A stretch of 14,473 nt of DNA, taken from positions 1 to 14,473 of the forward strand of contig WGBJ01000114.1 of NCBI GenBank assembly GCA_015494385.1, in the 5' to 3' direction. Below the pieces are notes generated by a model. The model made no database searches. It saw only the letters and a list, made by a program, of their open reading frames with translations, and was not told where the DNA came from. This document shows, in pieces, positions 8,052 to 14,473 of the stretch (position 1 is its first letter; each line of letters opens with the position of its first letter). The translations under genes were made by a program, and so were the position numbers. Source of the DNA: Marinosulfonomonas sp. Lineage in GTDB: Bacteria > Pseudomonadota > Alphaproteobacteria > Rhodobacterales > Rhodobacteraceae.

Positions 8052-8444
8052 TTACTGCACCGCCACGCGGTAGCCGTTTTCACGCAGGCAATAGGGACCG
8101 TAAACATTGCGACGACCATAGTCGGTGTTGATGCGGCGTTTGCACTGCTGAGGCAGGCTCAAGCGGGGTGCGTGTTTGGCAACACAATGGGCACCGTAGG
8201 CACGGATCGCGCCTTTGGGCGTATAAAAGGTTTTCAGGCAGCGGTTCGGCACCGTTGGCTGGACCGGCGCAGGCGCGGGACGGCGGCGGTCATTGTCTTT
8301 GATAACCCGGCTAAGGATATAGAGCGCGGCAAGCCCGCCCAGAATTTTAACGCCGTCATTTGGTTTGGCAGCGGCAGGCAGTGCTGAAATAGATGTAACT
8401 GCAATAGATGCGGCGAGCACGGTAGCAATCAGTTTCTTGGTCAT
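8052..8444 (-). CDS. Small secreted protein with four cysteines (hypothetical)
   Basis: The 130-residue protein has a Sec signal peptide (MTKKLIATVLAASIAVTSIS, probable cleavage after ALPAAA, residue 26). A short hydrophobic stretch follows (VKILGGLAALYILSRVI, about 32-48), then a basic, proline-rich linker (NDRRRPAPAPVQP). The C-terminal domain has four cysteines at 69, 87, 101 and 119, spaced as two pairs that could form disulfides in the periplasm, and ends GPYCLRENGYRVAVQ. The hydrophobic stretch could keep it membrane-associated. I do not recognise a named family; it resembles hypothetical proteins of Rhodobacteraceae. The start at 8444 is set by AAGGAAA seven bases upstream and by the signal peptide; a longer frame to 8642 has no such support. 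Its leader holds a hairpin and a direct-repeat pair shared with the divergent gene. Confidence 0.82.
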   Translation of the reverse strand: MTKKLIATVLAASIAVTSISALPAAAKPNDGVKILGGLAALYILSRVIKDNDRRRPAPAPVQPTVPNRCLKTFYTPKGAIRAYGAHCVAKHAPRLSLPQQCKRRINTDYGRRNVYGPYCLRENGYRVAVQ

Positions 8445-8465
8445 GTCGTTTCCTTTCGATATGAG

Positions 8466-8483
8466 CCGGCGTGTGTTCGCCGG
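8466..8483. repeat. Hairpin in the 5' leader of the four-Cys protein gene
   Basis: CCGGCG and CGCCGG are perfect inverted arms with a 6-base loop (TGTGTT), 22-39 bases 5' of the start codon on the minus strand. No T-tract follows. It may be a leader structure or a binding site. Confidence 0.4.
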
Positions 8484-8521
8484 AAGCGATGAAATGAATT
8501 TGGGGGCAAAGGGGTGCGCTA

Positions 8522-8585
8522 AACAATAACGGCGCATTGTTATCGGATAGCAGTGGGGGAAACGGGTGGTTGTTATTGAATAGCA
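8522..8585. promoter_or_regulatory. Operator-like repeats between divergent genes
   Basis: TTGTTATCGGATAGCA (8537-8552) and TTGTTATTGAATAGCA (8570-8585) match at 14 of 16 positions and start 33 bases apart, about three helical turns. A related inverted element, AACAATAAC (8522-8530, reverse complement GTTATTGTT), lies just left and forms perfect arms with ATTGTT at 8536-8541. The cluster is between the divergent genes starting at 8444 and 8611 and could control both. The candidate regulator encoded next door is the winged-helix protein at 8864-9568, but this is an inference. Confidence 0.5.
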
Positions 8586-8610
8586 CCGCATAATCCGCCA
8601 TGTTCCACAC

Positions 8611-8892
8611 ATGATGAAAAATCTGATCCTGACCCTGGCCATATTGGCCGCCTCGCCCGCAAGCGCATCCTGCTATGCCGATTACAAGGCCAAGCAGGAC
8701 GGCCCCTTGCGCCTGCATTATGGTGTGATCGAATTACCCGATACCGCCTGCACCCCGCAGGCCGCAAAGCCGCAGATCGCCCAACGCATTTCGGCCGATG
8801 GCTGGCAATTGCTGAATATTCTGTCCATATTCGGGGCAGAGGGCCTTGAGGAAAGGAAAGACAGTGCCGGACAATACTTCCTCCGCTACTGA
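8611..8892 (+). CDS. Small secreted protein (hypothetical)
   Basis: The 93-residue product begins with a clear Sec signal peptide (MMKNLILTLAILAASPASA, probable cleavage after Ala19), leaving a mature domain of about 74 residues in the periplasm. The mature part starts SCYADYKAKQDGPLRLHYG and has two cysteines (21 and 47) that may pair. A region near the end reads DGWQLLNILSIFGAEGLEE and then QYFLRY. I do not recognise a named family; a DUF4177-like small fold is a guess based on the DGWQLLN stretch. The residue before the first mature Cys does not make a proper lipobox. No Shine-Dalgarno is visible before ATGATG; either ATG could be the start. The 3' end overlaps the next gene by 29 bases, so the two are likely co-expressed. 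Confidence 0.78.
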   Translation: MMKNLILTLAILAASPASASCYADYKAKQDGPLRLHYGVIELPDTACTPQAAKPQIAQRISADGWQLLNILSIFGAEGLEERKDSAGQYFLRY

Positions 8893-9568
8893 GACACGTT
8901 TAACCGGAACAAAGGTTGTCACACTGGGAATCGCCGCGATTGTGCTGATCCTGCTGGTGGCGGCCGTTTTGCTGTTCATGAACCTGCCAGACGCCAATGC
9001 GTTCAATGCGCGGGTGGAACAGCTGTTTGTGGAAAACAACGACCTGACCAACAACGCCGAAATCAAGCTGCTGGAAATTCTGGCGCAATCGGGCACATCG
9101 TTTTCCGACACGCTAGCATCCTATCGCACGGTCATCTTTGTGCTGCTGGTGTTCGCCACCGCCCTGTTGATCGCAGCACTGGTGTTTCTGGTGACGATCA
9201 TCGCCCTGAACAAACGCATGGGCGAGATTGAGCGCACAGGGATTCAGGTATCTTCCCTGCTGATCAGCCGCGAGGAAAACACGGTTTATCTGAACAACAT
9301 GGAATTCAAACTGACCGAAGCGGCGATTGAAACCCTGTCGGTTCTGGCCGAGGCCCGGATGGACGAAGAACTGTTGTCGGGATCGGAGATCGAGGGCATG
9401 ATCTCGGGTCGGCCCGCATCGGATTGTGACGAGGCCGCCGGCGCCACCCGCATCAAACGGCTGCGCGATTCACTGGGCAACCAGATGGTCAGTGAACTGC
9501 TGGTCAAGAACATCGCCCGGCGCGGCTATATGCTGGCAATCGACAAAGACGTGATCCGGATGGTTTAG
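8864..9568 (+). CDS. Membrane-anchored winged-helix regulator (two N-terminal TM helices, OmpR-type C-terminal domain)
   Basis: Starting at the GTG at 8864 gives 234 residues; GAGGAAAGGAAA lies just 5', better placed for this GTG than for the TTG at 8846. Two strongly hydrophobic helices (about 17-40 and 88-115) flank a soluble loop of about 47 residues. Positive residues just outside each helix (TRLTGTK, NKRMGEIER) suggest that both termini are cytoplasmic and the loop periplasmic. The C-terminal part (about 140-227) resembles the OmpR/PhoB-type effector domain: VYLNNMEFKLTEAAIETL, then LSGSEIEGMI, then the recognition-helix stretch TRIKRLRDSLG, and the wing RRGYMLAI. ToxR/CadC-like regulators carry this domain at the N-terminus with one TM helix after it; here the order is reversed. 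It likely controls transcription from the membrane; target and signal are unknown. It overlaps the secreted-protein gene by 29 bases. Confidence 0.8.
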   Translation: MPDNTSSATETRLTGTKVVTLGIAAIVLILLVAAVLLFMNLPDANAFNARVEQLFVENNDLTNNAEIKLLEILAQSGTSFSDTLASYRTVIFVLLVFATALLIAALVFLVTIIALNKRMGEIERTGIQVSSLLISREENTVYLNNMEFKLTEAAIETLSVLAEARMDEELLSGSEIEGMISGRPASDCDEAAGATRIKRLRDSLGNQMVSELLVKNIARRGYMLAIDKDVIRMV

Positions 9569-9679
9569 GCACTTTGCGCCACACCCTGTCGTCATTGAAA
9601 ATTCACAATAAAATTTTGGTCCTTACCGGATTCTGCGTTAGAGTAAACTATGCTCGAAAATGAATCTGGGAGAACTATA

Positions 9680-11407
9680 ATGAATTTTACAGCAAAACTA
9701 TTGGGAACAACCCTGCTATCGGCAATCGCATTGGCAAACACCGCAACGGCACAAGAGCTGTCCCGCGTAGCAACAATGCCTGCAGGTGCCGAAGTTACCG
9801 GTCTGTCGGTCAATGGCATGGGCGAGGTGTTCCTGAATGCCCAGCACGTTGGCGGCAGCAACTACCTGAAAGAAGACGGGCAACCCGCCACTCTGGGTTA
9901 TCTGGACGGGTTTGACACCGCAAATTATTCAGCCGGAAACGTGGATATTGCCCCCGAAGATGATCGTGGCGTGGTCCATACCGCAACGGGGTCGTATATT
10001 ACCTTGGCCAAAGCCGGGGACAAACTGGGCGATGGCAAAATATTGGGCGGGGTTTATGATACCTCGGGCAATCTGATGTATATCTCGAACGCACCCGATT
10101 TTAACGGCTTTATCCCGACAAGCGGCACAACCGCCTATCTTTACACCGGCTGGGAAGGCGCGGGGCGCGATGGTGCAGGCGCCGTCAGCCGCCTGCCGCT
10201 AAAGCGTGTTGACGGGAAATGGCAGGCTGATCTGGCAGGTGGCGCTATGCTGGACGTTAGCTCGATTGACGGGGCGCAGGTGATCTGTTCGGGCACTGTT
10301 ACACCTTGGGGCACACCGCTGATGGCCGAGGAAAACTTCTTTTTCAACTCGGCGGTCTGGAACCATCCGGACCAGTATGACGATGACGAAAACCCCGGCT
10401 ATAAGGGCGGCAACGACATCAGCTATATCAAGCCCAAGAACATGATGCAGTATCTGGGCCGCATGGCGAACCCCTATCGCTATGGCTATCTGTTCGAGGT
10501 CAACAATGCGGCAACGGCCAGTGATTACAGTTTCGTCAAACAATACGCGGCCGGTCGCCTTAGCCACGAAACCGCGGCGATTATGCCGGATGCGCGCACC
10601 CTGTACATGAGCGACGATGATTCCGCCAAATACAACAACAAGACCTACAATACGGCTTCGGGCGGGGTGTTGTTCAAGTTTGTGGCGGATGTAAAAGGTG
10701 ACCTGAGTTCGGGCACGCTTTATGCTGCCAAACTGATTCAGGACGACACGCCGGATCCGCATAAGGCCGGATTTGATGTGGAGTGGATTGAACTGGCCCA
10801 CGGGAACAACGCCGAAATCGAAGGCTGGATTGCGCAATACGATAATGTCACCACCGATGACTATGTTGAAGGCCAGACCAGCTATATCTCGAACGCCGAC
10901 ATCATAAACTGGGCCGAGGGCAAAACCGGCAAGGACATAAACGGGGATGGCACCGTCGGATCATATCCCGATGATCGCCCCGCGTTTCTGGAAAGCCGCC
11001 GTGCGGCGGCCGCGATGGGCGCCACAAACGAGTGGGACAAACTGGAAGGTGCAACATCGTTTGGCAATACGGTTTATGTTGCCGCTTCGGCGCTGTCATG
11101 GACCATGGACAAATCATGGGGTCAGCCCGATTGGGTAACCGGCGAACGTGACGAAACCGACGGCGGCGCAATCGCTCTGAACAAGGAAGATTGCGGCGGG
11201 GTCTATGTGGCCCATACCGGCAGCGACTATAACATGACGCGGCTGGATCCCTATGTGGTTGGCAAAACAATCGAGGGCGGCAGTTGCGATATGGAACGCC
11301 CCGCCAACCCCGATAACATTCTGGCAATGCCGGACGGGTCATTGTTGATTGGTGAAGACGCCGGTCCGAAAAAGCACACTCTGGATATGCTTTGGTTGGC
11401 TAAATAG
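9680..11407 (+). CDS. Secreted PhoX/DUF839-family protein (phosphatase-like)
   Basis: The family founder PhoX is a periplasmic Ca2+/Fe3+-dependent alkaline phosphatase releasing phosphate from organic esters. The 575-residue protein has a Sec-type signal peptide (residues 1-24, cleavage near ATAQ) without the twin arginines usual for PhoX. Family landmarks follow: CSGTVTPWGT at 203-212 with Cys203 where PhoX has an iron-ligand Cys, then AEEN at 216-219. AGRLSHETA is at 291-299 with Glu297, LYMSDDD at 308-314, KLEGAT at 454-459 with Glu456, and PDNILAMPDGSLLIGED at 544-560. A loop DINGDGTVGSYPDD (419-432) resembles an EF-hand/dockerin Ca2+ site. The start at 9680 has GGGAGAA five bases upstream; the ATG at 9650 is less likely. 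TTGGTC (9616) and TAGAGT (9639), 17 bases apart, are a weak promoter candidate, and a half Pho-box-like CTGTCGT is at 9586. The substrate is not certain. Confidence 0.85.
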   Translation: MNFTAKLLGTTLLSAIALANTATAQELSRVATMPAGAEVTGLSVNGMGEVFLNAQHVGGSNYLKEDGQPATLGYLDGFDTANYSAGNVDIAPEDDRGVVHTATGSYITLAKAGDKLGDGKILGGVYDTSGNLMYISNAPDFNGFIPTSGTTAYLYTGWEGAGRDGAGAVSRLPLKRVDGKWQADLAGGAMLDVSSIDGAQVICSGTVTPWGTPLMAEENFFFNSAVWNHPDQYDDDENPGYKGGNDISYIKPKNMMQYLGRMANPYRYGYLFEVNNAATASDYSFVKQYAAGRLSHETAAIMPDARTLYMSDDDSAKYNNKTYNTASGGVLFKFVADVKGDLSSGTLYAAKLIQDDTPDPHKAGFDVEWIELAHGNNAEIEGWIAQYDNVTTDDYVEGQTSYISNADIINWAEGKTGKDINGDGTVGSYPDDRPAFLESRRAAAAMGATNEWDKLEGATSFGNTVYVAASALSWTMDKSWGQPDWVTGERDETDGGAIALNKEDCGGVYVAHTGSDYNMTRLDPYVVGKTIEGGSCDMERPANPDNILAMPDGSLLIGEDAGPKKHTLDMLWLAK

Positions 11408-11447
11408 AATTCAACCGCCACGGCATTCCGTAGCAGTGTAAACCCAA

Positions 11448-11488
11448 ACAATATGCCCGCCAGTCAATGGCGGGCATATTGTGTTTTT
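11448..11488 (+). terminator. Intrinsic terminator after the PhoX-like gene
   Basis: A 15-bp perfect stem (11448-11462 with 11468-11482, GCCCGCCA/TGGCGGGC core) with a five-base loop GTCAA is followed by GTGTTTTT. It lies 41 bases past the stop codon and between convergent genes; on the minus strand the tail is TTGGGTTT, so it may partly serve the RTX gene too. Confidence 0.92.
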
Positions 11489-11541
11489 GGGATCAGGGCA
11501 CCATTAAATCACGTTGCACCCGAATGAAGTAATGTTGCGTA

Positions 11542-14473
11542 TCAGACGAATATAAAGTCGTCAGCACCAATCGTGGTGAAATCAACATTTGTCAGGACGA
11601 TGGTATTGGTGGCGTCACCTGTGACATAGATAATCGTGTTGCCCGCGCCGTCATCGGTAACGGTCAGATCCGAAAATCCGTTAAGGCCAAGCGCACTAAC
11701 ATCCAGCAGTTCTGCACCACCCCACCCGAAATCGGCAATTGTATCGTTGCCCCAGCCAGCGTCGAAAACAAAACGGTCAAGACCATCGCCGCCACCGATA
11801 AAGTCATCACCGGCCCCGCCGGTAATGGTATCAGCACCGAAGTAGCCATAAATGGTGTCATTGCCCGAACCACCGTCGATTATGTCATCGCCGTATTGGC
11901 CATTCAGGAAATCAGCGCCGGCGTCGCCATACATGGTGTCATTGTTATTGCCGCCGTAAAGGAAATCGTCACCATCATTGCCGTGCAGGATATCGTCATT
12001 GTCCATGCCCAGAATCCGGTCCGAACCGCTACCGCCGTTGATGGTATCGTTTCCGGCCTGACCATAGAGCTGGTCATTTCCGGCATCGCCATTGATGGTA
12101 TCCACACCGCCGTGGCCAAGGATAACATCGTTGCCCAGACCACCGGTCAGGGTGTCGTCCCCGTCCCAGCCGTAAATACGGTCATCACCATCTCCGCCGT
12201 CAACCACATCATCGCCGCCCTGCGCATTGATAAAGTCATTGCCGGCATCGCCGTTAATCGTGTCACCCAGGCCGACTTCGTTGCCGCCATAGATGGTGTC
12301 GGCTCCGTCACCGCCGGAAATGGTATCGCGACCGGCCTGACCGTTGATCCGGTCCAATCCAAGGCCGCCAGAGATTGTGTCGTCGCCGTCTTGTCCGGAA
12401 AGCGTATCGTCACCATCGTTGCCATTGATGATATCATTGCCCGCCATACCGTAAACGGTGTCATTGCCAACGCCGCCGTGGATGGTGTCATTGCCGGTTC
12501 CGCCGTTCAGGAAGTCGTCACCACCATCACCCCACAGGGTATCATTGCCATCATCCCCATAGATGCTGTCCTTTTCCGAACCGCCTGTGATGGTGTCATT
12601 GCCGTTCTGGCCGCTGATTGTGTCATAGCCAGAACCACCGGCAATGATATCATCGCCGTCACCACCCGTGATGGTATCCGAATTGGCGCCGCCATCAATA
12701 GTATCATTGCCGGTCTGTCCATAGATGGTGTCGTTGCCGCCATCCCCGAAAATAACGTCATCGCCATCCTGCCCGTTCAGCAGGTCATAGCCCGAACCAC
12801 CGTGCATTTCATCAGCGCCGATCCCACCATAAAGGAAATCATCCTGGGTTCCGCCAAATAGGAAATCGTCGCCTGCGCTGCCATACAAATGGTCAATGCC
12901 TGCCCCGCCCTCGAGCCGGTTGCTTCCTGTGCCACCCCAGATGCTGTCATCGCCCGAACTGCCGATAGCGTTTTCAATGGATGACAGCGTGTCGTTGCCT
13001 TCGCCTGTTGCTGTTCCGGCATACAGGTTGACCGATACAGCCGTAGCGCTTGCAGCATAGCTGGCCGTATCCACCCCGGCACCGCCATACAGGTTGTCGT
13101 CACCCAAACCGCCCTCGAGAATGTCGTCACCCCCGACAACGCCGGTGTCGATTTCGTTGAATACCGATACCTGCAGAGTATATGCCGCGCTTGCACCCAT
13201 TGCCGATATGCCGGCCGCGCCGTATGCGCCAACTGCAATATAGTAGGTGCCCGGCGTCGTCACCGTATAGGAAAGACCGGAATCAAGGGAACTGGTGCTG
13301 CCCTCGGACCCTTCGTCAGCGCGGATATCGTCACCAGTTGCCAGCACGTTCCCCTGCGCATCAAGCAGTTGGATGTAGCTGTCCAGATTTACCGTGTGGT
13401 CGATATCCAGGCTGATAACCGCGCCAGCATTGTTGATCTGGACGGCATAATATTCAATGCCACTGCCACCGGTAGAAGTTACCGAAACGTGGGGAACATA
13501 TGTCGAAAAATCGATGTCATTATTAGACGCCAGCGAGAACTGCGAGGATATATCGACAGCCGTCGGGCGGGAATTGTTGTTGGTTGCGTCGTTCACGCTG
13601 ACAGTGCCCGAACCAATGCTGATACCTGCAGCGTTTACAGTGGATTGATCGCCGTAAAGATCATCATTGCCCGCACCCCCGATCAAATGGTCGTTCTGGG
13701 CCAGACCTACAAGAACATCGTTGCCGGCATTGCCTTGCATAACATTTGCACCTTCGTTGCCAACAATCCTGTCGTTCCCGCTGCCGCCAGAAGCGTTTTC
13801 GATCATGACGCCGTTGGCAATGGTATAACCGCCATAAATGCCCGCAGCGGATGAGATCCAGCCACCTGCATAGGGGTCATCGTTCTGGATGGTTGCAGCG
13901 TTCAAATCAATCACGGCATCTCTTGTGCCGTTATAGACCATTTCGTCGGTGCCGCCGGCATCCCATATCGCGGAATAATACGTGCCGGTCGCATTGGCGT
14001 CGGGCAAAACATAGGTGTCATCACCGGTGTGAAACGTCATATTGGCGCCGTATATCTGCTGGATGGCATAAATATCGAACGCCATGGGGCCGCCTTGCCA
14101 GCCGTATCCGGGCGTACTGGACGGGGACAAATAGTTTGAAACCAGTCCGTCGTTATAGGACATCACGGTATAGACGCCCTGGTTATATCCGTTGATGCCA
14201 ATGTCGCCGCTGTTTGAAACACCAGGCAAAACAGTAGAGCTGCCCGAAGCATCATGAGGGTGCGACAGCCCCAGAGCGTGACCCAGCTCGTGTACCATCG
14301 TGATGAAACCGAAGCCGCCCTGCTCCAGTCCGCCATTCGTATTGCCCTGATCCCAACCTACTCCGCCCTGATTGAACCAGCCTTCCTGCTGGGCGGGTGA
14401 AGTCGGCAGGTAAAAGAAGCCCAATACACCAGTCACCCCGGTTGCCGCCTGCATTTCCGCATCGGTAACATTG
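11542..14473 (-). CDS. Serralysin-type (M10) RTX metallopeptidase with PPC domain (partial, N-terminus outside window)
   Basis: This is a large extracellular Zn/Ca-dependent protease exported by a type I (ABC-MFP-TolC) system; 976 codons are visible and the start lies beyond the right edge. Residues are counted from the Met codon at 14454. The zinc motif HELGHALGLSH is at 55-65, the Met-turn VMSY at 97-100, and the post-catalytic serralysin stretch PMAFDIYAIQQIYGA at 123-137. A short RTX block (about 222-269) follows, then a PPC-like beta domain (about 290-432, with YYAVQI and GTYYIAVGAYG). The main RTX block has about 45 nonapeptides (441-895), interrupted by the DTASYAASATAVSVNL insertion common in such proteins. 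The C-terminal secretion domain (about 892-970) has DRFVFDAGWGNDTIADF and ends DDFIFV, a typical type I signal. No ABC exporter or inhibitor gene is visible. The role is probably digestion of external protein. Confidence 0.93.
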   Translation of the reverse strand, partial: NVTDAEMQAATGVTGVLGFFYLPTSPAQQEGWFNQGGVGWDQGNTNGGLEQGGFGFITMVHELGHALGLSHPHDASGSSTVLPGVSNSGDIGINGYNQGVYTVMSYNDGLVSNYLSPSSTPGYGWQGGPMAFDIYAIQQIYGANMTFHTGDDTYVLPDANATGTYYSAIWDAGGTDEMVYNGTRDAVIDLNAATIQNDDPYAGGWISSAAGIYGGYTIANGVMIENASGGSGNDRIVGNEGANVMQGNAGNDVLVGLAQNDHLIGGAGNDDLYGDQSTVNAAGISIGSGTVSVNDATNNNSRPTAVDISSQFSLASNNDIDFSTYVPHVSVTSTGGSGIEYYAVQINNAGAVISLDIDHTVNLDSYIQLLDAQGNVLATGDDIRADEGSEGSTSSLDSGLSYTVTTPGTYYIAVGAYGAAGISAMGASAAYTLQVSVFNEIDTGVVGGDDILEGGLGDDNLYGGAGVDTASYAASATAVSVNLYAGTATGEGNDTLSSIENAIGSSGDDSIWGGTGSNRLEGGAGIDHLYGSAGDDFLFGGTQDDFLYGGIGADEMHGGSGYDLLNGQDGDDVIFGDGGNDTIYGQTGNDTIDGGANSDTITGGDGDDIIAGGSGYDTISGQNGNDTITGGSEKDSIYGDDGNDTLWGDGGDDFLNGGTGNDTIHGGVGNDTVYGMAGNDIINGNDGDDTLSGQDGDDTISGGLGLDRINGQAGRDTISGGDGADTIYGGNEVGLGDTINGDAGNDFINAQGGDDVVDGGDGDDRIYGWDGDDTLTGGLGNDVILGHGGVDTINGDAGNDQLYGQAGNDTINGGSGSDRILGMDNDDILHGNDGDDFLYGGNNNDTMYGDAGADFLNGQYGDDIIDGGSGNDTIYGYFGADTITGGAGDDFIGGGDGLDRFVFDAGWGNDTIADFGWGGAELLDVSALGLNGFSDLTVTDDGAGNTIIYVTGDATNTIVLTNVDFTTIGADDFIFV
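11770..13134 (-). repeat. Coding tandem array of RTX nonapeptides (27-base period)
   Basis: Units of the form GGxGxDxLx repeat with a 9-residue (27-base) period. From about 12770 down to 11770 I count 37 nearly uninterrupted units, with one 12-residue unit (GGNEVGLGDTIN). GQ replaces GG at several units (for example GQDGDDTIS, GQAGNDTIN), giving an irregular higher-order pattern. Each pair of units is expected to bind Ca2+ in a parallel beta-roll after secretion. The array also causes long antisense open frames that are not genes. Confidence 0.9.

Noticed and set aside
9586..9592. Pho box upstream of the PhoX-like gene
   Set aside because: CTGTCGT resembles one half-site, but no second half-site is found 11 bases away, so it is not listed as a feature.
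11896..12861. 321-codon open frame on the plus strand, opposite the RTX repeats, rich in Ile/Val/Ala
   Set aside because: It is the antisense frame of the 27-base RTX period; its repetitive sequence mirrors the GGxGxDxLx codons and it has no ribosome site or recognisable domain.
11770..13134. Regular short repeats that could suggest a CRISPR array or satellite
   Set aside because: The 27-base period stays in frame and encodes RTX nonapeptides; there are no conserved repeat/variable spacer alternations.

Overview
The window looks like chromosomal DNA of a marine alphaproteobacterium of the Rhodobacterales (roseobacter-type). This is inferred from a CcrM-type GANTC methyltransferase next to rnhB, moderately GC-rich codon use, small proteins of a kind I associate with this group, and a large type I-secreted RTX peptidase. 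I see no tRNA, rRNA, insertion sequence, integrase or CRISPR array.

Left part (1-5944, all minus strand). The 5' three quarters of uvrC runs off the left edge. It is followed by an AT-rich gap (1372-1659) with a perfect DnaA box and a cluster of inverted repeats that can pair in two mutually exclusive ways. A tight run, transcribed right to left, then reads S49 peptidase, a 55-residue membrane/zinc-ribbon protein, a CaCA-type Ca2+/Na+ antiporter and a pteridine-reductase-like SDR. Gaps in this run are only 3, 3 and 12 bases. Glycerol kinase (glpK) lies 70 bases upstream and may feed the same transcript. A perfect 8+8 base inverted repeat sits directly upstream of glpK.

Middle (6001-8444, minus strand). 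ccrM ends at a strong intrinsic terminator. The 112-base gap between rnhB and ccrM carries three GANTC sites within 39 bases, one inside a perfect palindrome, which suggests methylation feedback on ccrM. rnhB is separated from a small secreted four-cysteine protein (8052-8444) by another terminator.

Right part (8445-14473). A divergent intergenic region with a 16-base imperfect direct repeat (14/16, 33 bases apart) separates the four-cysteine protein from a plus-strand pair. The pair is a small secreted protein overlapping by 29 bases a membrane-anchored winged-helix regulator (two N-terminal TM helices, C-terminal OmpR-like DNA-binding domain). Next comes a secreted PhoX/DUF839-family protein ending at a 15-bp-stem terminator. 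Convergent to it is a very large serralysin-type (M10) metallopeptidase with about 45 RTX nonapeptides, an embedded PPC domain and a type I secretion C-terminus. Its N-terminus lies beyond the right edge.

The most unusual items are the two small secreted proteins with the membrane winged-helix regulator and the repeated operator-like sequence, the GANTC cluster before ccrM, and the structured DnaA-box leader before uvrC. All functions are read from motifs by eye; no database search was possible.
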